NCBI RefSeq assembly: GCF_012395255.1
Contig: NZ_JAAZQD010000001.1
Coordinates: 558,001-622,000 of the forward strand
Length of the DNA: 64,000 nucleotides
Reading direction: 5' to 3'
Source of the DNA: Oleiagrimonas citrea
GTDB taxonomy: Bacteria; Pseudomonadota; Gammaproteobacteria; Xanthomonadales; Rhodanobacteraceae
The position numbers and the translations under genes are program-made. Shown here one piece after another: positions 17,347-27,358 of the stretch. Under the pieces are notes generated by a model. The model did not search any database. It worked only from the letters and a program-made list of their open reading frames with translations, and was not told the DNA's origin. Within the stretch, counting starts at the first letter, position 1; each line of letters starts with the position of its first letter.

Positions 17347-17352
17347 ACCGGG

Positions 17353-17370
17353 TTGTCATCGCCCGGTAAC
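17353..17370 (+). promoter_or_regulatory. Possible Pho box before phoB
   Basis: TTGTCAT (17353-17359) matches the CTGTCAT half-site with one change, and 11 nt later CGGTAAC (17364-17370) gives a weak second half-site at the right phase. It sits between bepA and phoB, where autoregulation would be expected. Only one half is convincing. Confidence 0.35.
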
Positions 17371-17422
17371 ACTGGGACGCTGCAATAATCGTGTCACAGC
17401 CCAACAAGGCAGGGAACGAGGC

Positions 17423-18112
17423 GTGCACAAGCGCATCCTGATCGTCGAAGATGAAGCCTCCATCCGCGAGATGGTGGCATTCGCTGTCCGCAAGGCGGAC
17501 ATGGAACCGATTCACGCCGAAGACGCGCAGGCCGCTCACCTGGCCATCGCCGACACGGTGCCGGACCTGATCCTGCTGGACTGGATGCTCCCCGGCACCA
17601 GCGGCCTGGAATTCGCCCGTCGACTGCGACGCGAAGAACTGACCCGCGAGGTGCCGATCATCATGCTCACCGCGCGCGGCGAGGAGATGGACCGCGTCAG
17701 CGGTCTGGAGGCCGGCGTCGACGACTACGTGGTCAAACCGTTCTCGACCCGCGAACTGATCGCCCGCATCAAGGCCGTGCTGCGCCGCAGCCACGGCGAC
17801 GACGAGGCCGGCATGATCGAGATCGGCGGCCTGCGTCTGGACGGTCCGGCGCACCGCGTGTTCGCCGGCGAGGAACCGGTCCGCATCGGCCCGACCGAGT
17901 ACCGCCTGCTGTACTTCTTCATGACCCACCCCGAGCGCGTCTACTCCCGTTCGCAACTGCTGGACCACGTCTGGGGCGGCAGCGTCTACGTGGAGGAACG
18001 CACCGTGGACGTGCATATCCGCCGCCTGCGCAAGGCGCTGGAGCCGTGGCAGCTGGACGGCCTGGTGCAGACCGTGCGCGGCGCCGGCTACCGTTTCTCC
18101 GGCAACGTGTGA
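17423..18112 (+). CDS. phoB: Phosphate regulon response regulator PhoB
   Basis: 229-residue OmpR-family regulator. The receiver domain has the phospho-acceptor in [14 protein letters not shown], the switch threonine in IIMLTARG and lysine in DDYVVKPFS; the winged-helix output domain ends [14 protein letters not shown]...VRGAGYRFS. Start GTG at 17423 after GGGAACGAGG. One nucleotide separates its stop from phoR, so the pair is an operon. When phosphorylated it activates genes with Pho boxes under phosphate starvation. Confidence 0.95.
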   Translation: MHKRILIVEDEASIREMVAFAVRKADMEPIHAEDAQAAHLAIADTVPDLILLDWMLPGTSGLEFARRLRREELTREVPIIMLTARGEEMDRVSGLEAGVDDYVVKPFSTRELIARIKAVLRRSHGDDEAGMIEIGGLRLDGPAHRVFAGEEPVRIGPTEYRLLYFFMTHPERVYSRSQLLDHVWGGSVYVEERTVDVHIRRLRKALEPWQLDGLVQTVRGAGYRFSGNV

Positions 18113-18113
18113 C

Positions 18114-19379
18114 GTGAAGCGCACCGTGTCCGCACCGGGGTTCACCACGACCGTGATCGCCATCGGCGGCGGCCTGCTGCTGGCCGGCCTGCTCGGCGCG
18201 GCGATCGGTCAGACGCTGCTGTGCCTGACGCTGGCGGCGCTGATCGCGATCATCGTGCTTCTGGTGCGCGTGTACCGGCTGGCCGTCACCGTCGAGAACA
18301 ACCGCTTCATCCCCGACGCCCGCTATGAGCGCCTGCGCATGCGTTCGCGGCGCCTGTCGTTGCAGCTGCGCGATCTGCGCAGCGCCGCCGCTGCCCTGCC
18401 CGACGCCGCGGTGCTGCTCGATGGCGAGGGCCGCATCCGCTGGTTCAATCACGCCAGCGAGGATCTGCTCGGCTTGCGCCGCCCGCAAGACCGCGGCGTG
18501 CCGCTGATCGAACGCCTGCGCGAAAGCACGCTGGGGCCGTGGCTGGAGAGCGGCGCCAGGGAACCGCTCAACGACGTGCCCGCGCCCAACCGCCCGGCGC
18601 TGCGCCTGGGCATGGTGATGATGCCGTTCGGTCAGCACCAGCGGCTCATGCTCGGCCGCGACATCAGCGACCTGATGCGTCTGGAGCAGGTCCGCCAGGA
18701 CTTCGTCGCCAACGTCTCGCACGAACTGCGCACGCCACTGACCGTGATCCACGGCTACCTCGAACTGCTCGACCCCGGCGAACAGCCGGAACTGGCACCG
18801 GTGATCGCCGAGATGCGCGTGCAGTCCGAACGCATGGGCCAGATCGTCGAGGACCTGCTGATGCTGTCGCGCCTGGAAACGCACCAGCCGCTGCAGGAAG
18901 AACACGTCGCCATGCGTCCGCTGCTGGCCACGCTGCGCAAGGAGGCCCTCGCGCTGAGCCACGGCCGCCACCACATCGAACTGCAGGAACGCACCGAGAC
19001 CGACCTGTACGGTTCGGTGCGCGAGCTGCACAGCGCGTTCTCCAACCTGGTCTCCAACGCCGTGCGCTACACGCCCACGCAGGGCCGCATCACGCTGATC
19101 TGGGAACGCACCGAGGACGGCGCGCGCTTCACCGTCGAAGACACCGGCTACGGCATTCCCGCCAATCACCTGGCGCGCCTGACCGAACGCTTCTACCGCG
19201 TCTCGTCCAGCCGCTCGCGCGACACCGGCGGCACCGGCCTGGGCCTGTCCATCGTCAAGCACGTGCTGAACCGCCATCAGGCACAATTGCACATCGAGAG
19301 CGAGCCGGGCCAGGGTTCGCGCTTCAGCTGCCTGTTCGGTTCCATGCGCCTGCTCAAACCGGTGCGCATGGACGCCTGA
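18114..19379 (+). CDS. phoR: Phosphate regulon sensor histidine kinase PhoR
   Basis: 421 residues: two N-terminal transmembrane segments without a real periplasmic loop (about 10-55), a PAS domain (about 95-180, LLDGEGRIRWFNHASEDLL), the dimerisation/phosphoacceptor helix with FVANVSHELRTPLTV, and an HATPase domain with N box NAVRYTP, G1 VEDTGYGI and G2 GTGLGLSIVKH. Starts with GTG at 18114, directly after phoB. The lack of a periplasmic sensor domain fits PhoR, which senses Pst/PhoU status. No pst/phoU genes lie in the window. Confidence 0.94.
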   Translation: MKRTVSAPGFTTTVIAIGGGLLLAGLLGAAIGQTLLCLTLAALIAIIVLLVRVYRLAVTVENNRFIPDARYERLRMRSRRLSLQLRDLRSAAAALPDAAVLLDGEGRIRWFNHASEDLLGLRRPQDRGVPLIERLRESTLGPWLESGAREPLNDVPAPNRPALRLGMVMMPFGQHQRLMLGRDISDLMRLEQVRQDFVANVSHELRTPLTVIHGYLELLDPGEQPELAPVIAEMRVQSERMGQIVEDLLMLSRLETHQPLQEEHVAMRPLLATLRKEALALSHGRHHIELQERTETDLYGSVRELHSAFSNLVSNAVRYTPTQGRITLIWERTEDGARFTVEDTGYGIPANHLARLTERFYRVSSSRSRDTGGTGLGLSIVKHVLNRHQAQLHIESEPGQGSRFSCLFGSMRLLKPVRMDA

Positions 19380-19417
19380 ACGGCGCGCCATCCCCTCGTC
19401 ATCATCCCGGGTCTATC

Positions 19418-21541
19418 ATGGACCCGAGCCGCCAGGATTCCGCCGTGAACGCCTCGCCCGAACACGCCCACTCCAAGCCCGCGCCCGATCTGCTGCAGCC
19501 GGAGCTGTACATCAACCGCGAACTGGCCGCGCTGGAATTCAATTTCCGCGTGCTGGCGCAGGCGCGCGACCCGGACGTGCCGCTGCTCGAACGCCTGCGC
19601 TTTCTGTGCATCACCAACACCAACCTCGACGAATTCTTCGAGGTGCGCGTGGCCGCGCTGCGTCATCACTACGCGTTCGGCGACGCCATCCCCGGCCCCG
19701 ACCGCATGGCCGCGCGCGAGGTGCTGGACCAGATCCGCGAACGCGCGCTGGAGCTGACCGCCGAGCAGTACGTGGTCTGGCACGAGGAACTGCTCCCGGC
19801 GCTGGAGGCCGAGGGCATTCGCTTCGTCAGCCGGCGCGACTGGAGCGACAAGCAGCAGCGCTGGCTGAAGGGCTACTTCCAGAACGAGATCCTGCCGGTG
19901 CTGTCGCCGCTGGGTCTGGACCCGGCGCACCCGTTCCCGCGCATCCTCAACAAGAGCCTGAACCTGGCCGTGACGCTGGAAGGCCGCGACGCCTTCGGTC
20001 GCGAGGGTCACATGGCGCTGGTACGCGCGCCGCGTTCGCTGCCGCGCATCATCCGCCTGCCGGACGAAGTCGCCGGCGGACCGCACGATTTCGTGTTCCT
20101 GTCCGGCCTGCTGCACCACTTCGCCGATGACATGTTCCCCGGCTTCGAGGTCAAGGGTTCGTACCAGTTCCGCGTCACCCGCAACAGCGAGCTGATCGTC
20201 GACGAGGACGAGGTCGAGAACCTGGCCTCCGCGCTGTCCGAGGAACTGGCCGGACGCGGCTACGCCATGCCGGTGCGACTGGAAATCGCCAGCGACTGCC
20301 CGAAGCCGATCACCGACCTGCTGACCGCCAACTTCGGCCTCGGCGAACACGACGTCTACCGCTGCGACGGCCCGGTCAACCTGAACCGCGTCATCGCCAT
20401 CTACGACATGATCGAGCGGCCGGACCTGAAGTTCGCGCCGTTCACCCCGCGCCTGGCGCCGGCCCTGGCCCAGCACACCAGCCTGTTCGAGGCCGTGGCG
20501 CATCGTGACATCCTGCTGCACCAGCCCTACGACGCCTTCCAGACCGTGGTCGAACTGCTGCGCCAGGCCGCGCAGGACCCGCAGGTGCTGGCGATCAAGC
20601 AGACCCTGTACCGCGTCGGCATCGAGTCGCCGCTGATCGACCTACTGGTGCAGGCCGCGCGCAACGGCAAGGACGTCACCGTCGTGGTCGAGTTGCGCGC
20701 ACGTTTCGACGAAGCGGCCAACATCGAACTGGCCACACGCCTGCAGGAAGCCGGCGTGCAGGTCGTGTACGGCGTGGTCGGCCACAAGACCCACGCCAAG
20801 ATGCTGCTGATCGTGCGCCGCGAGGAAGGCCGCCTGCGCCGCTACGCGCACCTGAGCACCGGCAACTACCACACCGGCACCTCGCGCGTGTACACGGACC
20901 TGTCGCTGATCACCGCGCATCCCGAGATCGGCGAGGACATGCACAACATCTTCCAGCAGCTGTCGGGCTTGGGACAGATGGCCCGGCTCAAGCGCCTGCT
21001 GCAATCGCCCTTCAGCCTGCACCAGGGCCTGCTCGAACGCATCGACCGCGAGATCGCGCATGCCCACGCCGGCAAGCCCGCGCGCATCATCGCGCGCATG
21101 AACGCCATCAACGAGCCCAGCGTGGTCGAGGCGCTGTACAAGGCGTCGTGCGCCGGCGTCGAGATCGACCTGATCGTGCGCGGCGCCTGCACGCTGCGCC
21201 CGGGACTGCCCGGCATCTCCGAGACCATCCGCGTGCGTTCCATCGTCGGCCGCTTCCTCGAACACAGCCGCGTGTACTGGTTCGGCAACGGCGGCGAACC
21301 GGAGCTGTACTGCTCCAGCGCCGACTGGATGGAACGCAACCTGCGCCATCGCATCGAGGTCGCCTTCCCGATCCTCGACCCGGAGCTGGCGCAGCGCGTC
21401 TACGACGAAGCGCTGGTCAACTATCTGCAGGACAACACCCAGGCGTGGCTGCTCAACTCGGACGGCCGCTACACGCGCACCGAACCCGGCGATGCGCCGC
21501 CGCACAGCGCGCAGAAGGCGCTGCTGGCGCCCCTGCTCTGA
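19418..21541 (+). CDS. ppk1: Polyphosphate kinase 1
   Basis: Synthesises inorganic polyphosphate from ATP. 707 residues, with the N-domain ELYINRELAALEFNFRVL, the metal-binding/phospholipase-D-like core RVGIESPLIDLL, HAKMLLIVRRE and the autophosphorylated-histidine region RRYAHLSTGNYHTGTSRVYTD. The size fits E. coli PPK (688). The first ATG (19418) is used; a GTG at 19445 is an alternative. It lies 38 nt downstream of phoR, which places polyphosphate synthesis in the same transcription direction as phosphate sensing. Confidence 0.95.
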   Translation: MDPSRQDSAVNASPEHAHSKPAPDLLQPELYINRELAALEFNFRVLAQARDPDVPLLERLRFLCITNTNLDEFFEVRVAALRHHYAFGDAIPGPDRMAAREVLDQIRERALELTAEQYVVWHEELLPALEAEGIRFVSRRDWSDKQQRWLKGYFQNEILPVLSPLGLDPAHPFPRILNKSLNLAVTLEGRDAFGREGHMALVRAPRSLPRIIRLPDEVAGGPHDFVFLSGLLHHFADDMFPGFEVKGSYQFRVTRNSELIVDEDEVENLASALSEELAGRGYAMPVRLEIASDCPKPITDLLTANFGLGEHDVYRCDGPVNLNRVIAIYDMIERPDLKFAPFTPRLAPALAQHTSLFEAVAHRDILLHQPYDAFQTVVELLRQAAQDPQVLAIKQTLYRVGIESPLIDLLVQAARNGKDVTVVVELRARFDEAANIELATRLQEAGVQVVYGVVGHKTHAKMLLIVRREEGRLRRYAHLSTGNYHTGTSRVYTDLSLITAHPEIGEDMHNIFQQLSGLGQMARLKRLLQSPFSLHQGLLERIDREIAHAHAGKPARIIARMNAINEPSVVEALYKASCAGVEIDLIVRGACTLRPGLPGISETIRVRSIVGRFLEHSRVYWFGNGGEPELYCSSADWMERNLRHRIEVAFPILDPELAQRVYDEALVNYLQDNTQAWLLNSDGRYTRTEPGDAPPHSAQKALLAPLL

Positions 21542-21607
21542 CTGCCGGATCTGCAGCTTCGACCGCCGCCGTGTCATCATCCCAGCGGTGAACGCAAGGA
21601 ACGGCTC

Positions 21608-23128
21608 GTGAGCGAAACCGGCGACAGCCTCCACGACGGCGACCTGCTGGCCGCCGCTGACCTCGGATCGAACAGCTTCCATCTGGTCGTGGCGCGCTAT
21701 GACAAGGGCACGCCGCGCATCATCGATCGCGTGCGCGACAGCGTGCGGCTGGCTGCCGGCGTGCGCAGCGACGGCGCGCTTGACCCCGACTACCTGCAGC
21801 GCGCGCAGGACTGTCTGGCACGCTTCGGCCAGCGCATCGCCAGCATTCCCGGCGCGCACGTCCGCGCCATCGCCACCAATGCCGTGCGCCAGCTGGCCGA
21901 CCCCGAAGGCTTTCTCGAGCAGGCCGAACAGGCACTCGGCCAGCCGGTGGAAGTCGTCTCCGGCCGCGAGGAAGGCCGTCTGATCTTCCTCGGCGTCAGC
22001 CACGGCCTGCCGCGCTCGAAGCAGCGCCGGCTGGTGATCGACATCGGCGGCGGCAGCACCGAATTCATCATCGGCCGCGGCCTCGAACCGCTGCAGACCG
22101 AAAGCATCCAGGTCGGCTGCGTGGCCTCGACGCTGCGCTTCTTCCCCGACGGCGCATTGACCGCCGCACGCTGGCAGCGCGCGCAGGACGAGATTGGCTT
22201 GCAGCTCCAGCAGTTTGCCGCCGACTACCGCGAACTGGGCTGGAACGAGACCATCGGCTCGTCCGGCACCGCAAAGGCCATTGGCACCATCGTGCAGAAC
22301 ATGAAGCTGTCCGACGACGGCGTGCGCATCGAACACCTGGCAGTTCTGCGTGATCGCCTGCTGGAAGCGGGTCGAATCGACGCCATCGACCTGCCCGGTC
22401 TCAGCGCCGAGCGCGCGCCAATCATCGCCGGCGGCGTGGCCATTCTCGAAGCCGCTTTCCGCGCGTTGAGCATCCGCCGCCTGCAGGTCTGCGAGATCGC
22501 CATGCGCGAAGGCGTGCTGTGGGATCTGGTCGGCCGCAGCAGCGACCGCGACCCGCGCATCGCCAGCATCCGCTCGCTGGCCGCGCGCTACGCCGTCGAC
22601 ACTGCCCAGGCCGAGCGCGTCGAGGACACCGCGCTGCAGCTGTTCGAACAAGCCGCCGCCGGCTGGGACTTCCACCCCGGCGAGCGCGAGTGGCTGAGCT
22701 GGGCGGCGCGCGTGCACGAGATCGGCCTGTCGATCGCGCACAGCCAGCATCACGTCCACGCCGGATACATTCTTCGCCACGCCGACCTGGCCGGTTTCTC
22801 GCGCCAGGAACAGGAACTGCTGGCCGCCATCGTGCAGGGCCATCGCCGCAAACCGGACGTCGCCTTGTTCGACGCCTTGCCCGTGCGCTACCGCACACTG
22901 GCCCGACGCATCGCCGCCCTACTGCGCCTCGCCGTGCTGCTGCGCCGCGCGCGCCGCGAACAGAAGCTGCCGCCCCTGCGCCTGCACGCCGAAAACGATC
23001 GCATCGACCTGCATCTGCCTCGCGCCTGGCTGCAACGACATCCGCTGACCGCCACCGATCTGGAGCGCGAAGCCTCGTACATGGCCGAACTGGGCCTCCG
23101 CCTGGACATCCATGCCGACCGCGCCTGA
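21608..23128 (+). CDS. ppx: Exopolyphosphatase (Ppx/GppA family)
   Basis: 506 residues, actin/Hsp70-fold phosphohydrolase: ADLGSNSFHLVVAR (phosphate 1 loop), RAIATNAVRQL, VVSGREEGRLIFLG with the catalytic glutamate, VIDIGGGSTEFIIG, and a helical HD-like C-terminal half. Removes terminal phosphates from polyphosphate, opposing Ppk1 encoded 66 nt upstream. The start is GTG 21608 with AAGGAA nearby. A GppA (pppGpp hydrolase) role cannot be excluded, but pairing with ppk1 favours Ppx. Confidence 0.92.
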   Translation: MSETGDSLHDGDLLAAADLGSNSFHLVVARYDKGTPRIIDRVRDSVRLAAGVRSDGALDPDYLQRAQDCLARFGQRIASIPGAHVRAIATNAVRQLADPEGFLEQAEQALGQPVEVVSGREEGRLIFLGVSHGLPRSKQRRLVIDIGGGSTEFIIGRGLEPLQTESIQVGCVASTLRFFPDGALTAARWQRAQDEIGLQLQQFAADYRELGWNETIGSSGTAKAIGTIVQNMKLSDDGVRIEHLAVLRDRLLEAGRIDAIDLPGLSAERAPIIAGGVAILEAAFRALSIRRLQVCEIAMREGVLWDLVGRSSDRDPRIASIRSLAARYAVDTAQAERVEDTALQLFEQAAAGWDFHPGEREWLSWAARVHEIGLSIAHSQHHVHAGYILRHADLAGFSRQEQELLAAIVQGHRRKPDVALFDALPVRYRTLARRIAALLRLAVLLRRARREQKLPPLRLHAENDRIDLHLPRAWLQRHPLTATDLEREASYMAELGLRLDIHADRA

Positions 23129-23212
23129 ACGTCTGCCGCGCCGACCACGCGCACACCGCGCACGGCGGGTATCATGACCGCTCCGCTGCATCCGACCGAA
23201 CGATTCCACGCC

Positions 23213-23935
23213 ATGCAAAGAATCCTGATCGCCCTCGCCTTTCTGCTGCTGTCGCCGGCGCTCTGCGCACAACAGGACAACCCCGCACCGGCGTCGTCCT
23301 CGGCCGCCGGGACCCCGGCGCCGAATCCCGAAGTGCGGATCCACACCAGCATGGGCGACATCACCCTGGAGCTGTTCCCGCACAAATCGCCCAAGAGCGT
23401 GGCCAACTTTCTGCAGTACGTGCGTGACGGTTTCTACGACGGCACGGTGTTCCACCGCGTCATCGACGGCTACCTGATCCAGGGCGGCCTGTACACGCGC
23501 GAACTGACGCCCAAGCGCACCCGTGCACCGGTGCAGGCCGAGGCGGACAACGGCCTGTCCAATCTGCGCGGCACCATCGCCGTGGCGCGCGGCGCGGACC
23601 CGAACTCGGGCACCGCACAGTTCTTCATCAACCTGGTCGACAACCGCCGTCTGGACTACACCAGCGACCAGAGCGGCCTGACCTGGGGCTACACCGTGTT
23701 CGGCAAGGTCATCCAGGGCATGGACGTGGTCGACAAGATCGCCAAGCTGCCCACGCATCCGCAGGGCCCGTTCGCCGGCGACGTGCCCAAGCCGCTGGTC
23801 ATCATCGAGAGCGCGAAGGTGATCGGCGAGGACCAGCCCGCCAGCAACGCCAGCGCAGCGACACCGGCCAAGGCCGCCTCGGCCGCGAACGCGCCCAAGG
23901 CCGACAAAGCCACGGCGAAGAAGACATCCGCATGA
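23213..23935 (+). CDS. Periplasmic cyclophilin-type peptidyl-prolyl isomerase
   Basis: 240 residues. Signal peptide [19 protein letters not shown], a short proline/alanine/serine linker, then the cyclophilin domain (about 37-195: [45 protein letters not shown]), and an alanine/lysine-rich disordered tail. It helps fold exported proteins, as PpiA does. The start is set at 23213 so the signal peptide is N-terminal; an ATG at 23174 would bury it. The stop overlaps lpxH by 4 nt (ATGA). Confidence 0.92.
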   Translation: MQRILIALAFLLLSPALCAQQDNPAPASSSAAGTPAPNPEVRIHTSMGDITLELFPHKSPKSVANFLQYVRDGFYDGTVFHRVIDGYLIQGGLYTRELTPKRTRAPVQAEADNGLSNLRGTIAVARGADPNSGTAQFFINLVDNRRLDYTSDQSGLTWGYTVFGKVIQGMDVVDKIAKLPTHPQGPFAGDVPKPLVIIESAKVIGEDQPASNASAATPAKAASAANAPKADKATAKKTSA

Positions 23936-24663
23936 GCACCCTGTTCATTTCCGACCTGCATCTCGACGACAGCCGGCCGCACATCACCGCGCTGTTCGAG
24001 CAGTACCTTGCCAGCGACGAAGTGCGCGGCGCCGACGCGCTGTACATCCTGGGCGACCTCGTCGAGGCCTGGGTCGGCGACGACGACGACGCCGAACTGC
24101 CCGCGCGCATCGCCCGCGCCACCCGCGCCGTGCGGGAAGCGGGCGTGCCGGTGTATTTCATGCACGGCAACCGCGACTTCCTGCTCGGCGAGACCTTCGC
24201 CGAACGCGCCGGCCTGACCCTGCTGGACGATCCCACCGTGCACGACCTGTACGGCACACCGACGCTGCTGATGCACGGCGATCTGCTGTGCACCGACGAC
24301 ACCGTCTACCAGCAGGTGCGCGCCAACGTACGCACGCCGGAGTGGAAAGCGCAGGTGCTGGCCACGCCGCTGGAAGCGCGCCGCGCGCTGGCGGCCAAGT
24401 CGCGCGCCGAAAGCCAGGCGCACACCGGCAGCACCGGCGAGACCATCATGGACGTCAACCAGGGCGCCGTCGAAGCCGCCATGCGCGACGCCGGCGTGAT
24501 CCAGCTCATTCACGGGCACACGCACCGCCCGGCTGTGCACGACCTCGAACTCGACGACCGCCACGCGCAGCGCATCGTGCTCGGCGACTGGTACGAGCAG
24601 GGTTCCGTGCTGCGGGTCGACGCGGACGGCATCGACCTGCGCAGCCTGCCCGTCTCCGACTGA
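23932..24663 (+). CDS. lpxH: UDP-2,3-diacylglucosamine diphosphatase
   Basis: Lipid A pathway enzyme that hydrolyses UDP-2,3-diacylglucosamine to lipid X at the inner membrane face. 243 residues of the calcineurin-like phosphoesterase fold with metal ligands in [45 protein letters not shown] and [12 protein letters not shown]. Coupled to the cyclophilin gene by ATGA overlap and followed 5 nt later by yaiI, as in many gammaproteobacteria with the ppiB-lpxH pair. Confidence 0.95.
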   Translation: MSTLFISDLHLDDSRPHITALFEQYLASDEVRGADALYILGDLVEAWVGDDDDAELPARIARATRAVREAGVPVYFMHGNRDFLLGETFAERAGLTLLDDPTVHDLYGTPTLLMHGDLLCTDDTVYQQVRANVRTPEWKAQVLATPLEARRALAAKSRAESQAHTGSTGETIMDVNQGAVEAAMRDAGVIQLIHGHTHRPAVHDLELDDRHAQRIVLGDWYEQGSVLRVDADGIDLRSLPVSD

Positions 24664-24668
24664 TCGCG

Positions 24669-25133
24669 ATGCGCATCTGGGTCGACGCCGACGCCTGCCC
24701 CGTCGTCATCCGCGACATTCTCTTCCGCGCCGCCGAACGCACAGGCGTCGAACTGACGCTGGTCGCCAACCGCTGGCTGAAGGTGCCGCCCGCGCGCAAC
24801 ATCCGCGCGATCCAGGTCGAACCGGGCTTCGACGTCGCCGACAACGAAATCGTGCGCCGCGTGGCCGCCGGCGACCTGGTGGTGACCGCCGACATCCCGT
24901 TGGCCGCTGAAGTCGTCGCCAAGGACGCCGTGGCCCTGAACCCGCGCGGCGAACGCTATACCGCGGAAAACATCCGCGAACGCCTGAACATGCGCGACTT
25001 CATGGACACCCTGCGCGCCAGCGGCATCGACACCGGCGGCCAGTCCGCCCTCGGCACCCGCGACCGCCAGGCCTTCGCCAACCAGCTCGATCAACTGCTG
25101 GCGCAAGCCCGGCCGGCGCCTCGCCGCGACTGA
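24669..25133 (+). CDS. yaiI: YaiI/YqxD family protein (DUF188), intact copy
   Basis: 154 residues: [17 protein letters not shown] with the acidic DADACP motif typical of DUF188, a PIN-like fold of unproved nuclease function; further conserved [13 protein letters not shown] and RDFMDTLR. It is the last gene of the cyclophilin-lpxH-yaiI unit. A truncated copy lies at 26891-27285. Confidence 0.9.
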   Translation: MRIWVDADACPVVIRDILFRAAERTGVELTLVANRWLKVPPARNIRAIQVEPGFDVADNEIVRRVAAGDLVVTADIPLAAEVVAKDAVALNPRGERYTAENIRERLNMRDFMDTLRASGIDTGGQSALGTRDRQAFANQLDQLLAQARPAPRRD

Positions 25134-25394
25134 CACGTCTGCCTCGCCCGCAGCGCGTCGCCGCAAGACGGACGCCGCCCGCCTGACCATGAACCCGCTT
25201 GCCCGATATTCACAGCCGCAAGGCGGACAGCGCCACCCGACAAGGCGCCCGCTTGCCGGATTCTCGCCGCCCTAGCAGGCTGGACACTCCACCACGCCAC
25301 GACACCGCCATGGCCGCCACCGACCCGCGCGTCGACGCCTAATCGCTAAATCCACCGACTTCGCTCCCTCGAACACCTGCGCGCCATCGCAAGA
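25134..25394. other. Gene-free stretch downstream of yaiI
   Basis: GC-rich sequence without a plausible coding frame. It contains a degenerate internal similarity (two ...caagacggac/caaggcggac...cgcccgcttg... stretches). It ends at the first copy of the AAT-gtCCCtGACACcgt motif (25395-25412). Confidence 0.6.
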
Positions 25395-25412
25395 AATGGT
25401 CCCTGACACCGT
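25395..25412 (+). repeat. Short interspersed motif, copy 1 (AATGGTCCCTGACACCGT)
   Basis: An 18-nt motif that recurs, with changes, at 26870-26887, 27359-27376 and 27827-27844, always on this strand and always at borders of accessory DNA. It resembles the RAYT-associated REP words common in Xanthomonadaceae (reverse complement ACGGTGTCAGGGACCATT). Confidence 0.6.
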
Positions 25413-25419
25413 CTTTACG

Positions 25420-25459
25420 AAAAAAGCAAAACCCTCCCAAGCGAACCAGGGAAGGGTTT
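25420..25459 (-). terminator. Intrinsic terminator of the delta-60 repeat gene
   Basis: On the minus strand the stem AAACCCTTCCC / GGGAGGGTTT is followed by TTTTGCTTTTTT. It lies about 40 nt past the stop of the minus-strand gene at 25499. Confidence 0.9.
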
Positions 25460-25498
25460 GCTGATGCTTCCGTTAAAACAACAAATGTCGAGAACCGG

Positions 25499-26758
25499 CT
25501 ATTGGTAGCGCGCAACAACGAACGTCGTTGGTGAATTGCCATAGCCCGCAACGACGATTTTTCCGTCACTTTGTATGGCGAGCCCTTGAACAGCAGCATT
25601 CGCGCTGCCAACCGTGGTGGTGACAGGTCCGAAGCTGTAGTCCAGGTTGCCGGACTGGTCGTAGCGATTCAGCGTCAACTGGCGGTAGCTGCCTGCACTG
25701 GAATAGCCGCCGACAATGATGCCTCCATTGACATCGATGGCTACGTCGTTGCCGATCGCATCGCTGCTACCGATGGCGGTAAGGACCTTGCCGGTGCCGG
25801 AGCCAAAGGTGGTGTCCAGCGCACCGGTAGTGGTGTAACGAACAGCCGCGAAGCGGTAGTAGCCGCTGCTTGATGTGTTCGCGTAACCGGCAACGACAAT
25901 ATCTCCATTGCTTTGCATGGCCAGCGAAGTGGCGATGGCGGAATTGCCGGCGAACGTGCCGCCCACATGGGTCAGAACCTTGCCGCCGGTACCGAACGTG
26001 GAGTCCAGCGTGCCATTCGTGGTGTAACGCACCACCGCGAATACAGTGCCGCTACTCGACGCGTAGCCGGCCAACACAGGTTTACCGTCCGCCTGGATGA
26101 CCAGGTTGTTTGCAAAGGCGGAGCCGGTACCAACTGCCGAGGTGACGGTACCGGAACCACCGCCGAAGCTGTAATCCAGCGTTCCGCTGCTGGTAAGGCG
26201 CGCCAGCGCAAAGTCGGAACCGGCATAGCCAGCCACCCAGATCAAACCATCCTGTACGGCAACGGCCCAGGCTTCCGAAGCCTTTCCGTAGAAATTGACG
26301 GTCGCCTTGCCCGAGCTGCCAAAGGTGGTATCCAGCGAGCCATCCGGGTTGTAGCGATAGATGGTGAAGTTGCGGGTGGAAGTGAAATTCGGGCACGAGG
26401 TGCCCACCACGACGATCTTGCCATCCGCCTGCAAAGCGAGTGCGCGCGCCTGTCCGTGGCAACTTCCGGAAAGACTGGTGACAACCTTGCCGGTACCGTT
26501 GAAGCTCGTATCCAACGCGCCACTCGTCGTATAACGTGCAAGGACGAAGTCGCCCAAGGCGTCCTGGCCTGTTGTGACAATCCGTCCGTCCGGTTGGACA
26601 ACAACTCGGGCGGCGGCACCGTAGCTCCCGAAGGCAGTGGACGTGATGCCCGCCGAACCGAACGAGGGGTCCAGCGAAGCCGCACGCGTGGGCGCGGCGA
26701 AGGCGATGAGGGTGATGAGGGCGATGCCAAACGACATCCTTATCGTGTTGCTGATCAC
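25499..26758 (-). CDS. Secreted delta-60 repeat (beta-propeller-like) protein
   Basis: 419 residues. Signal peptide ([27 protein letters not shown]) followed by about seven copies of a roughly 55-residue repeat with the pattern LDxSFGxxGxV ... [11 protein letters not shown] ... FxxxRYxxxGxLD (starts [58 protein letters not shown]). This is the delta-60 repeat family, expected to form a propeller in the periplasm or outside the cell; its role is unknown. The whole protein is repeat, with no enzymatic domain or anchor. Less GC-rich than yaiI and flanked by interspersed motif copies, so probably acquired. Confidence 0.85.
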   Translation of the reverse strand: MISNTIRMSFGIALITLIAFAAPTRAASLDPSFGSAGITSTAFGSYGAAARVVVQPDGRIVTTGQDALGDFVLARYTTSGALDTSFNGTGKVVTSLSGSCHGQARALALQADGKIVVVGTSCPNFTSTRNFTIYRYNPDGSLDTTFGSSGKATVNFYGKASEAWAVAVQDGLIWVAGYAGSDFALARLTSSGTLDYSFGGGSGTVTSAVGTGSAFANNLVIQADGKPVLAGYASSSGTVFAVVRYTTNGTLDSTFGTGGKVLTHVGGTFAGNSAIATSLAMQSNGDIVVAGYANTSSSGYYRFAAVRYTTTGALDTTFGSGTGKVLTAIGSSDAIGNDVAIDVNGGIIVGGYSSAGSYRQLTLNRYDQSGNLDYSFGPVTTTVGSANAAVQGLAIQSDGKIVVAGYGNSPTTFVVARYQ

Positions 26759-26869
26759 TGCTTACTCTCCTTGTTGAAAGTGGTTGTATCCATCTGATTT
26801 TTCAATTCACCGTCGCTTACTTCCAAGCCTCACTCGTTAGCTTCCAGAAACTCGCTAACCTCGCAAAAA

Positions 26870-26887
26870 AATTGTCCCCGACACTGT
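26870..26887 (+). repeat. Short interspersed motif, copy 2 (AATTGTCCCCGACACTGT)
   Basis: Same motif as 25395-25412, four bases before the point where the truncated yaiI copy starts. It therefore marks the duplication breakpoint. Confidence 0.6.
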
Positions 26888-26890
26888 TTT

Positions 26891-27285
26891 TTCTCTTCCG
26901 CGCCGCCGAACGCACCGGCGTCGAACTGACGCTGGTCGCCAACCGCTGGCTGAAGGTGCCGCCCGCGCGCAACATCCGCGCGATCCAGGTCGAGCCGGGC
27001 TTCGACGTCGCCGACAACGAAATCGTGCGCCGCGTGACCGCCGACATACCGCTTGCCGCCGAAGTCGTCGCCAAGGACGCCGTGGCCCTGAACCCGCGCG
27101 GCGAACGCTACATCGCGGAAAACATCCGCGAACGCCTGAACATGCGCGACTTCATGGACACCCTGCGCGCCAGCGGCATCGACACCGGCGGCCAGTCCGC
27201 ACTCGGCACCCGCGACCGCCAAGCCTTCGCCAACCAGCTCGATCAACTGCTGGCGCAGGCCCGGCCGGCGACTCGCCGCGACTGA
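26891..27285 (+). pseudogene. Truncated duplicate of yaiI
   Basis: Nearly identical to codons 17-154 of the intact yaiI (24718-25133), with a 21-nt in-frame deletion removing AAGDLVV (RRV-TADI joined) and scattered silent changes. The first 16-17 codons, including the DADACP motif, are missing; upstream sequence is the unrelated interspersed motif. Without the motif and start region it is unlikely to make a working protein, although the frame stays open to the original stop, which suggests a recent event. Confidence 0.9.
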
Positions 27286-27358
27286 CGTTCCAGCTTCAGC
27301 AGACACTGCCCGCCCTACTTTTGATGCTCAGAGATTCTGACACCGGGCGCTTCCAAGA

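Noticed and set aside
18539..19417. Very long reading frame joining the phoR region to ppk1 as a fusion protein
   Set aside because: The first part is an out-of-frame shadow of phoR; the kinase starts at 19418 with the family N-terminus.
26872..27285. Truncated yaiI copy as a functional gene starting from TTG 26872
   Set aside because: The TTG belongs to the interspersed motif, no ribosome-binding site precedes it, and the DADACP motif is missing.
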